The notes beneath the pieces were generated by a model, which ran no database searches, was not told the DNA's origin, and was given only the letters and a program-made list of their open reading frames with translations. A stretch of 6,589 nucleotides of DNA, taken from RGIG6353 sp045594565 (GTDB lineage: Bacteria; Bacillota; Clostridia; Oscillospirales; SIG627). The number at the start of each line of letters is the position of its first letter. Positions within the stretch are counted from its first letter, which is position 1. The position numbers and the translations under genes were made by a program. This document shows positions 1 through 5,429 of the stretch, in pieces. The DNA lies in contig JAZNYT010000117.1 of the NCBI GenBank assembly GCA_045594565.1, positions 1 through 6,589 of the forward strand. Direction: 5' to 3'.

Positions 1-280
1 CCTTATCGGTTACGCGAAGTCCGTCAACAAACTCGCTTTGCTTACCGATTCTTTTAAGAGTATCGGTAATTTCAGGTCCACCACCGTGAACCAAAACAAC
101 CTTTACACCGATTAGGGAAAGAAGAACGATGTCCTCCATTACCTGCTCCTTAAGGTGCTCGTTTATCATTGCGTTTCCACCATATTTGATTACAACGAGC
201 TTGTTGTAATATTTCTTTATATATGGGAGCGCTTGAGTTAAAACCTCTGCCCTTTGCGCATTTGTAATTTTAATGTCCAT
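1..280 (-). CDS. argB: Acetylglutamate kinase, N-terminal part (cut by window edge)
   Basis: This is the first 93 codons of N-acetyl-L-glutamate kinase, which phosphorylates N-acetylglutamate with ATP in cytoplasmic arginine synthesis. The translation shows the amino-acid-kinase signatures: KYGGNAM at residues 32-38 (phosphate-binding lysine and glycines), VHGGGPEI at 64-71 (glycine-rich substrate loop) and FVDGLRVTD at 84-92. About 27 residues (ITNAQRAEVLTQALPYIKKYY region) precede the first beta strand LVVIKYGG. This extension is typical of hexameric, arginine-inhibited enzymes and is absent from the short E. coli type. The start ATG (280-278) overlaps the argJ stop codon by one base (TAATG). 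The only Shine-Dalgarno-like sequence, GGAG, lies about 13 nt upstream, so translation is probably coupled to argJ. The rest of the gene lies beyond position 1. Confidence 0.96.
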   Translation of the reverse strand, partial: MDIKITNAQRAEVLTQALPYIKKYYNKLVVIKYGGNAMINEHLKEQVMEDIVLLSLIGVKVVLVHGGGPEITDTLKRIGKQSEFVDGLRVTDK

Positions 281-1497
281 TATGTTCTATAATCTCCGTT
301 TATTCTTACGTAATCGTAGGTGAGGTCGCATCCCCAAGCAGTAGCAGAAGCGTTGCCTTCACCGATTTTCACGAGAATTTCAATTTCCTTTTCGAGAAGC
401 ACCTTCTTTGCTATTTCCTCCGAGAAGTCAACGCCTGCGCCGTTCTCGCATACAAGCACCTCACCGGCACACGACTTGAAGGTAACGTCAATTTTGTTTA
501 CGTCAAGCGCCGCTCCGCTATAGCCTGCGGCACAGAGAATTCTTCCCCAGTTGGCATCGGCACCGAACATAGCTGCCTTAACGAGGGAAGAGCAGATAAC
601 GCTCTTTGCAACTGTCTTGGCAACAGCCTCGTCATTTGCTCCCGTAACCTTACACTCAAGCATCTTTGTAGCGCCCTCGCCGTCAGCGGCAATCATCTTA
701 CAAAGATAAACGGTAATTCCGTTGAGAGCCTTCATGAAGGCATCGAAGTCCTCGCCCTCTTCTGTTATCTTGCAGTTTCCTGCCTCGCCGTTTGCCATAA
801 CGATAACTGTATCGTTGGTGGAGGTGTCTCCGTCAACGCTCACCATATTGAAGGTGTTCTTTATATCCGAAGAAAGCGCCTTCTGAAGCATATTCGGGGC
901 AATATTACAGTCGGTTGTAATGAATACAAGCATTGTCGCCATATTGGGATGAATCATACCCGAGCCCTTGGCAATACCGCCTATCTTACATTCAACACCG
1001 CCCACCTCGAAGGAAAGAGCAATTTCCTTCTTTATCGTATCGGTGGTCATAATACCCTCTGCGGCAAAGTCGCTGTGGTCGCCGAGACCTGCCACAAGCT
1101 CGCTCATTCCGTTGGCGATGGGGGTTACGTCAAGCTTCTGTCCGATAACGCCGGTGGAAGCAACAACAACGTCGGTAGGGTCAATTCCAAGCGCCTCACC
1201 TGTGAGAGCACACATCTTTTCCGCAACCTCTATGCCGTCGGCGTTACAGGTATTTGCATTACCACTGTTACAGATAACCGCCTTTGCATAGCCGTTTGCA
1301 ATATTCTTCTTTGTCACCTCAATGGGGGCGCCCTTTACGAGATTTGTGGTATATACGCCTGCTGTTGCGGCAGGTGCAGAGCTGACGATGAGCGCAATAT
1401 CACGCTTTGTCTTATTCTTTCTCACACCGCAGTGTATGCCGTTTGCCTTAAATCCCTTTGCGGCACAAACACCGCCTGTTATAACCTTCATATCCAT
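280..1497 (-). CDS. argJ: Bifunctional ornithine acetyltransferase / N-acetylglutamate synthase
   Basis: ArgJ moves the acetyl group from N-acetylornithine to glutamate, closing the cyclic acetyl pathway of arginine synthesis. Many members also make N-acetylglutamate from acetyl-CoA, but the sequence alone does not show whether this one is bifunctional. The protein has 405 residues, a normal length. It carries the self-cleavage motif KGSGMIHPNMATML at 177-190. Family knowledge places cleavage between Ala187 and Thr188, making Thr188 the N-terminal nucleophile of the beta chain. The oxyanion-hole Thr-Gly is T115-G116 in ASTGVIG, and the C-terminus ends in the usual DYVRINGDYRT. The first ATG is chosen over Met3 because AAAGGA ends about 7 nt before it. 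argC ends 14 nt upstream and argB starts inside the stop codon, so the three genes form one operon. Confidence 0.97.
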   Translation of the reverse strand: MDMKVITGGVCAAKGFKANGIHCGVRKNKTKRDIALIVSSAPAATAGVYTTNLVKGAPIEVTKKNIANGYAKAVICNSGNANTCNADGIEVAEKMCALTGEALGIDPTDVVVASTGVIGQKLDVTPIANGMSELVAGLGDHSDFAAEGIMTTDTIKKEIALSFEVGGVECKIGGIAKGSGMIHPNMATMLVFITTDCNIAPNMLQKALSSDIKNTFNMVSVDGDTSTNDTVIVMANGEAGNCKITEEGEDFDAFMKALNGITVYLCKMIAADGEGATKMLECKVTGANDEAVAKTVAKSVICSSLVKAAMFGADANWGRILCAAGYSGAALDVNKIDVTFKSCAGEVLVCENGAGVDFSEEIAKKVLLEKEIEILVKIGEGNASATAWGCDLTYDYVRINGDYRT

Positions 1498-1511
1498 TGT
1501 ATTATCCTTTC

Positions 1512-2438
1512 TTACAGTTCAAGTCCTGTTGCAGGGTCGAGACCCAGTGATATATTAAGACACTCAACGGCGGCACCCGAAGCACCCTTGCCGAGATTGT
1601 CGTACTGTGCGATGAGAAGAATTCTTTCCTCATTTCCCGAAACGCCTACCGTCATCGAGTCGAGCCCTGAGTGGGATGCACCCGAAACAAAGCCGTCCTC
1701 TGCAACGTTTTCGGTAAATTTAACAATTTTACTGCTATAAAGACCGCGGTAAACTGCCTTTATATCTTCAGCACTTCCCTTTATATCCTTTGCGAAAAGG
1801 GGTACTGTCACCGTCATTCCGCTATAGAAGTCGGAAACCACGGGAGTGAAGATGGGGAATGAGTCGATTCCGCTGATAGCCTTCATTTCCTTTAAATGCT
1901 TGTGAGTCTGGGTGAGTCCGTACTGGCGGGGTGCCGAGAGAAGCTCGCTTCTGTTATCACCTTCATACTCGGCAATCATCTTTTTGCCTCCTCCGCTATA
2001 CCCCGTAATGGAATGACAGAAAAGGGAGAGGTCGGGAGAAATAATACCTGCCTTAACGAGAGGATATACCAGCGCTATAAAGCCTCCTGCGTGGCAACCC
2101 GGTACCGCAATTCTCTTGGAGCCCTTTATCTTTTCAAAAAACTCGCTTGACAGCTCGGGAAATCCGTATGCAAAATGAGGCTCCGTTCTGTGTGCCGTGG
2201 AGGTGTCGATGATAACGGTGTTGGGGTTTTCTACCATAGCCACCGCTTCTCTTGCCGCATCGTCGGGAAGACAGAGGAAGGTAACGTCGCTTTCGTTTAT
2301 AGCCTTTCTTCTCGCTTCGCTGTCCTTGCGGTTTTCTTCGGTGAGGGTTATGAGCTCAATATCATCCCTTGCCTCAAGCCTTGAATGAATTCGAAGACCT
2401 GTTGTACCTGCACTTCCGTCTATAAATATCTTTTTCAT
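1512..2438 (-). CDS. argC: N-acetyl-gamma-glutamyl-phosphate reductase, short (type 2) form
   Basis: ArgC reduces N-acetylglutamyl phosphate to the semialdehyde with NADPH. The 308-residue protein has an N-terminal dinucleotide-binding loop, GSAGTTG at 8-14, followed by DTSTAHR at 78-84. The catalytic cysteine is Cys115 in VPGCHAGGF at 112-120. A THKHLKEM segment at 178-185 probably carries the active-site histidine, and DNLGKGASGAAVECLN at 280-295 is a family signature. The short length and the GCHAGG rather than GCYPT context around the cysteine fit the less common ~310-residue ArgC class, not the ~345-residue type. AGAGGA lies 4 nt before the ATG. It is the first gene of the arg operon, behind a promoter with an ARG-box-like operator, and argJ follows after 14 nt. 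Confidence 0.95.
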   Translation of the reverse strand: MKKIFIDGSAGTTGLRIHSRLEARDDIELITLTEENRKDSEARRKAINESDVTFLCLPDDAAREAVAMVENPNTVIIDTSTAHRTEPHFAYGFPELSSEFFEKIKGSKRIAVPGCHAGGFIALVYPLVKAGIISPDLSLFCHSITGYSGGGKKMIAEYEGDNRSELLSAPRQYGLTQTHKHLKEMKAISGIDSFPIFTPVVSDFYSGMTVTVPLFAKDIKGSAEDIKAVYRGLYSSKIVKFTENVAEDGFVSGASHSGLDSMTVGVSGNEERILLIAQYDNLGKGASGAAVECLNISLGLDPATGLEL

Positions 2439-2461
2439 AGTATCCTCTCAAAAAATAAATA

Positions 2462-2495
2462 TGCATTATTTTAGCACAAAGTGTATATTTATGCA
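2462..2495 (-). promoter_or_regulatory. ARG-box-like operator, probably for ArgR/AhrC
   Basis: The core TGTATATTTATGCA (2482-2495; minus strand TGCATAAATATACA) has the inverted-repeat form TGnAT-N4-ATnCA of ArgR/AhrC ARG boxes. A looser repeat, TGCATTATTTTAGCA (2462-2476), lies about 20 bp away, close to the roughly 21-bp centre spacing of tandem ARG boxes. The first site covers the -35 hexamer of the argC promoter and the second covers the -10, so a bound repressor would block RNA polymerase. The regulator gene is not in this window, so its identity is inferred. Confidence 0.6.
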
Positions 2496-2496
2496 A
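2468..2496 (-). promoter_or_regulatory. Promoter of argCJB, extended -10 type
   Basis: Read on the minus strand, TTGCAT (2496-2491) is separated by 17 nt from TAAAAT (2473-2468). A TG dinucleotide one base upstream of the hexamer makes an extended -10 (TGCTAAAAT). The -35 is weak, which an extended -10 can offset. The start of transcription would fall near 2461, giving a leader of about 22 nt with AGAGGA just before argC. Spacing and position fit a vegetative sigma-A promoter; no alternative of equal quality was seen in the gap. Confidence 0.7.
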
Positions 2497-2548
2497 TAGT
2501 TTCTAACTAATTTTTACGTATTTTTTAATAATAAGAGCAATAAAAGGG

Positions 2549-2595
2549 AATGTTTTGTATAAAACGACAAACATTTATGTATATATACAATGTTT
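2549..2595. repeat. Three alternating 7-mers at exact 20-bp spacing
   Basis: AATGTTT (2549-2555), its reverse complement AAACATT (2569-2575) and AATGTTT again (2589-2595) start exactly 20 bp apart, with 13-nt spacers. The middle copy can pair with either neighbour, so two mutually exclusive hairpins are possible. The second spacer contains the perfect 12-bp palindrome TGTATATATACA (2578-2589). It lies between the glucokinase stop and the argC promoter. It could be an operator array or part of a weak terminator; the function is unknown. Confidence 0.55.
2561..2595 (-). terminator. Weak, AT-rich candidate terminator after the glucokinase gene
   Basis: Just past the glucokinase stop, minus-strand AAACATT (2595-2589) can pair with AATGTTT (2575-2569) around a loop that contains self-complementary GTATATATAC. 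GTCGTTTT follows. The stem lacks GC pairs and the T run is only four, so termination would be inefficient at best and some read-through into argC is possible. Confidence 0.25.
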
Positions 2596-2600
2596 ATGCA

Positions 2601-3548
2601 TTATTTTCCAAGCAGAGCCGCTCCAATGATGCCCGCATCGTTTCCGAGAGTAGCAAGAGTTACTACTGTCTGCTTTTCGGAGTGACGTGCATATGAGCGC
2701 TCCTTTATAGCCTCTCTTATGGGCGCGAGAATAGTTTCACCCTCGTGGCTTATGCCTCCGCCAATGCAAATAACCTTGGGCTGAAGGAGGTTGATTACGT
2801 CAAGAACACCCTCTGAGAGATAGAAGAGATAAGTGTCCACAACCTTCTTTGCAATCTCGTCCTTTGCGAGAAAAGCGGTGCGTCCGTTGACGTTATCGAG
2901 GCTTCCCTCCGCAACGCGCCAAAGGTCGGAGTCGGGGTTTTCCTCCATCGCTCTCTTTGTCTGTCTTACAAGAGCGGTAGCCGAAGCGTATGCTTCAAGA
3001 CAACCGTTTCTTCCGCAGGTACAAGGCTCACCGCCAACGACGATAACCATATGACCGAGCTCGGCGCCCTTGCCGTAAGCGCCTGTTATAAGCTTTCCGC
3101 CCTCAATGATACCTCCGCCAACACCTGTGCCGAGGGTTATCATTATCATACTGTCACCGCCAACGCCCGAGCCTGCAAGGTATTCTCCCCAAGCGGCAGC
3201 GTTAGCATCGTTTTCGATATATACCTTCTTGCCGAGCTTTTCTTCCATATAGGAAACAACCGGCACGTTGAAGAAGTTGAGGTTATTGGAGTATTCTATC
3301 TCGCCCTTTTCGTAGTCGATAGAGCCGGGACAACCAACTCCCACCGACTCAACATTTTCAAAGGGCACCCCTGCTTTTTCTGCCGACAGAAAAGCACACT
3401 TTACCATATCGTCGAGAATTTCCGCATAGGGTCTGGGCGCATTGGTTTTCATCTTAGCTCTGCCGAGAATTTTTCCCGACTCGTCACAGAGGGCAGCTGC
3501 AATGTTTGTACCGCCAAGGTCAATTCCTATAAAATAACGTGTATTCAT
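2601..3548 (-). CDS. ROK-family glucokinase
   Basis: This is a cytoplasmic sugar kinase of the ROK family, most likely phosphorylating glucose with ATP to glucose 6-phosphate. In the 315 residues the phosphate-binding loop is DLGGTN at 10-15. ENDANAAAWGE at 112-122 carries the catalytic base Asp114. LGTGVGGGII at 139-148 is the second phosphate loop and ELGHM at 163-167 contacts the sugar. CTCGRNGCLEAYAS at 176-189 gives the ROK zinc site, with likely ligands His166, Cys176, Cys178 and Cys183. There is no N-terminal helix-turn-helix, so this is a kinase and not a ROK repressor. AAAGGAG lies 6-7 nt before the ATG. The DHHW gene ends 20 nt upstream, so it is probably the last gene of the rlmA operon. 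Glucose is the best guess; N-acetylmannosamine or another hexose cannot be ruled out. Confidence 0.93.
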   Translation of the reverse strand: MNTRYFIGIDLGGTNIAAALCDESGKILGRAKMKTNAPRPYAEILDDMVKCAFLSAEKAGVPFENVESVGVGCPGSIDYEKGEIEYSNNLNFFNVPVVSYMEEKLGKKVYIENDANAAAWGEYLAGSGVGGDSMIMITLGTGVGGGIIEGGKLITGAYGKGAELGHMVIVVGGEPCTCGRNGCLEAYASATALVRQTKRAMEENPDSDLWRVAEGSLDNVNGRTAFLAKDEIAKKVVDTYLFYLSEGVLDVINLLQPKVICIGGGISHEGETILAPIREAIKERSYARHSEKQTVVTLATLGNDAGIIGAALLGK

Positions 3549-3568
3549 TTTGTTCTCCTTTGAATATA

Positions 3569-4540
3569 CTAATAAATAAATTTTATTTCGTTTTCTGTAA
3601 AGCTTCCCATATTTTCAACTATCAGAACCGAGTCAACGCTTTCGTGCTCGATAGCCTTACTGAGTCTTTCGGGATAAAATCTTGGGTCAATCATAACAAT
3701 ATCGAAATGCTCTGCGAGAAAAGGCGCAAGAGCAGATGCGAAGGAATCGCGTATTATGAGAAGGGTCTCCCTTTCGCTTCCGTTTCGTATAGTGATATAT
3801 GGGTTATTTCCTCCGAAGTATACCGTGTAAGGGTCAAAAGACTCCCGACGGTCGGTAAGGTACATCTCGGGATAAATTGTATTGTTTTCCTCACTGTCGT
3901 AAGGGTGTGAAACAAGTGTTACCTCAAAATCTGTATAATGGGGCGGATAGTAGAGATATATACTGTCGAAGTATGAAACGTTCTTCTTTCCGTGGTCGCT
4001 TCCGCGGTACTTATCGGTGAAAAGCTCTATTTCGAAGCAGTCCTTGTCGAGAGGTACAACCCCGAGAGCCTTTGCTATCTCGCGGTAGGCAAGGTAGGCA
4101 CCGTCACTTGTCCAGTGATGGTCAGTCTTGAAGTAATAGTCTTTTTCATCTCTTAAAGGCTCGAGAAGGTCAATATAGCTTTGGGTATTTTCTTTTGCGA
4201 TTCCGAAAAGATGCTCGGCAGGCTCAACGTCGAAGTCCTTCGGGAGAAGGGATACGAGAGCATCCATCTTTCTCGGAGGAATTGCCACGAAAACGTCGAG
4301 AGGACATTTTTCCTGAAACTTTATAACTGTGTCGAGATTTTTACGAAACGCCTCTTCTCCGTGATATGGGTAAATGGATATGAGAGTGCCGTCCTCGGCG
4401 GTGAAAACCTCGCCGTATTCGGATATGAATTTTTCACTTCCCCTCATCCTCTTTTCTTCGGGGTCGTCTCTCGTGGAAAGCGCCATAAAAAGAATGACGA
4501 ATGGAATAAGGATTATAAAAATTATTTTCGTTATCTTCAT
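3569..4540 (-). CDS. Membrane-anchored DHHW-family protein, AlgJ/AlgX-like SGNH fold predicted
   Basis: The 323-residue protein starts with a short basic stretch and one hydrophobic segment at about 5-22, followed by a charged region. This suggests a single N-terminal anchor or uncleaved signal with the rest outside the cell. TDHHW at 139-143 is the motif that names the DHHW family of Bacillota. It resembles the DxHW motif of AlgJ/AlgX-type polysaccharide O-acetyltransferases, where Asp and His belong to a Ser-His-Asp triad. IIRDSFAS at 262-269 would then supply Ser266 as nucleophile, with Asp140 and His142. These catalytic assignments are inference. The start overlaps the methyltransferase stop by 4 nt (ATGA) with no clear ribosome site, so translation is probably coupled. 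No MBOAT partner (AlgI/DltB type) is in the window. The substrate is unknown. Confidence 0.85.
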   Translation of the reverse strand: MKITKIIFIILIPFVILFMALSTRDDPEEKRMRGSEKFISEYGEVFTAEDGTLISIYPYHGEEAFRKNLDTVIKFQEKCPLDVFVAIPPRKMDALVSLLPKDFDVEPAEHLFGIAKENTQSYIDLLEPLRDEKDYYFKTDHHWTSDGAYLAYREIAKALGVVPLDKDCFEIELFTDKYRGSDHGKKNVSYFDSIYLYYPPHYTDFEVTLVSHPYDSEENNTIYPEMYLTDRRESFDPYTVYFGGNNPYITIRNGSERETLLIIRDSFASALAPFLAEHFDIVMIDPRFYPERLSKAIEHESVDSVLIVENMGSFTENEIKFIY

Positions 4541-5340
4541 TTTTTAAATACCAATATGTAGAAGGATGCCTTATCCTGAAGAGCCTTTGCGCTTCGTATT
4601 TTATCCTCTGCGCCCTCGGGGGTGCGCCAGAAGTAAGGAGTCATTCTGAAAAGAGAAAGAATTTCTTCGGGGGAGTTGAGATTTAAATCAAATGATATGC
4701 CAATCCTTTCCACCGCCTCAAAGCCCTCGTAGGAAATATCCTCCTCGGCGTTAAGGTAAGGCTTTTCGTAAAGAAGAGTCTTTAAAGAAAAGAGATGCTC
4801 GGGAGCAGGTACAACGTAGAGAAGATATCCGCCTTTTTTTAAGACACGAAGGTATTCTTTGTCTGCCATTGGGGAAAATACGTTTGTGATGATATCAACC
4901 GATTCGTCGCAGAGAGGCAGAGAGTAGACACTTGCTACCGCCGTCTCACAGGGGAAATACTTTGCAGTAACGTTTACGGCATTTTTGGAAATGTCAACAC
5001 CGAGAGCGCACATAGCTTCGGTCTCTTCTGCAACACCCTTCATATAGTAGCCCGTACCGCATCCTGCATCAAGGTAGACGGGAGAGGGTGGCGCATATTT
5101 CTTTGCCGTCTCGGAGAGAGCCTTTTTCAGAGGCTCGTAGTGACCGCCGAGCAAAAAATCACGTCGGGACAAAACCATTTCCTTACTGTCACCGGGATTA
5201 CTTGAATTCATTTTGTCGGGAGTGAGAAGATTTACGTAGCCTGATTTAGCTCTGTCAAAGGAATGTCCTGCAGGGCATCGGTAAAGACGGTCTTCTTTTG
5301 TAAGCATTTCACCGCAGACAGGACAGGTAAAAAGCGTCAT
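4537..5340 (-). CDS. rlmA: 23S rRNA (guanine-N1)-methyltransferase, RlmA family
   Basis: The enzyme is predicted to methylate N1 of a guanine in hairpin 35 of 23S rRNA with S-adenosylmethionine. Gram-negative RlmA(I) acts on G745 and Gram-positive RlmA(II)/TlrB on G748, so G748 is the likelier target here. The 267 residues begin with a zinc-binding module: CPVC (Cys6, Cys9) and CPAGH (Cys22, His26), followed by SFDRAKSGYVNLL at 27-39. GDSKEMVLSRRDFLLGGHY at 50-68 is a family signature. The methyltransferase domain has motif I, LDAGCGTGYY, at 90-99, and DESVDIITNVFSP at 145-157. GGGAG lies 10 nt before the ATG. It is the first gene behind a strong promoter and overlaps the DHHW gene by 4 nt. 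Confidence 0.9.
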   Translation of the reverse strand: MTLFTCPVCGEMLTKEDRLYRCPAGHSFDRAKSGYVNLLTPDKMNSSNPGDSKEMVLSRRDFLLGGHYEPLKKALSETAKKYAPPSPVYLDAGCGTGYYMKGVAEETEAMCALGVDISKNAVNVTAKYFPCETAVASVYSLPLCDESVDIITNVFSPMADKEYLRVLKKGGYLLYVVPAPEHLFSLKTLLYEKPYLNAEEDISYEGFEAVERIGISFDLNLNSPEEILSLFRMTPYFWRTPEGAEDKIRSAKALQDKASFYILVFKK

Positions 5341-5378
5341 TTTAGCAAAACTCCCTTCAAGTAATCATATCTCATATT

Positions 5379-5407
5379 AGTATATCAATAAAACACATAA
5401 TTTTCAA
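5379..5407 (-). promoter_or_regulatory. Strong promoter of the rlmA-DHHW-ROK operon
   Basis: On the minus strand TTGAAA (5407-5402) and TATACT (5384-5379) are separated by exactly 17 nt. Each matches five of six sigma-A consensus bases. Transcription would begin near 5372, giving a leader of about 32 nt that includes the GGGAG ribosome site. No operator or riboswitch was recognised in the leader. Confidence 0.8.
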
Positions 5408-5417
5408 GGGATTTATA

Positions 5418-5423
5418 TATAAT
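5418..5423 (+). promoter_or_regulatory. Possible -10 box of the YitT-family gene
   Basis: A perfect TATAAT ends only six bases before the ATG at 5430. No convincing -35 lies 16-18 nt upstream (the bases at 5395-5400 are ACATAA), and there is no TGn extension. If used, transcription would begin at or next to the start codon. The element sits within the region of the divergent rlmA promoter, so the two could compete. Confidence 0.35.
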
Positions 5424-5429
5424 ATTTAT

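Larger units (their letters stand above)
2460..2607. repeat. 13-bp direct repeat TATGCATTATTTT at both ends of the intergenic gap
   Basis: TATGCATTATTTT occurs at 2460-2472 and again, identically, at 2595-2607. The first copy overlaps the argC -10 region. The second copy overlaps the glucokinase stop codon and its last lysine codon. On the minus strand the second copy leads into TGCATAAACATT, whose first eight bases match the ARG-box core TGCATAAATATACA. It may be a distal half-operator or a chance AT-rich repeat. Confidence 0.6.

Noticed and set aside
949..1740. Long open frame (263 codons) on the plus strand across argJ and argC
   Set aside because: It is antisense to two well-supported enzymes, shows no recognisable domain, and is rich in Cys, His and Arg in the manner of a frame opposite coding sequence.
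2439..2600. Riboswitch, T-box or small protein gene in the argC upstream gap
   Set aside because: The predicted argC leader is only about 22 nt, no T-box or aptamer motif was found, and the gap is AT-rich without a credible short gene.
2601..3548. ROK transcriptional repressor
   Set aside because: The protein begins directly with the ATP-binding DLGGTN domain and lacks the N-terminal winged helix of NagC/XylR-type repressors.
3051..3563. Open frame of 170 codons on the plus strand
   Set aside because: It lies fully opposite the ROK kinase, whose motifs are intact; no ribosome site or family signature was seen.
4181..4561. Open frame of 126 codons on the plus strand
   Set aside because: It is antisense to the DHHW gene and has no independent support.
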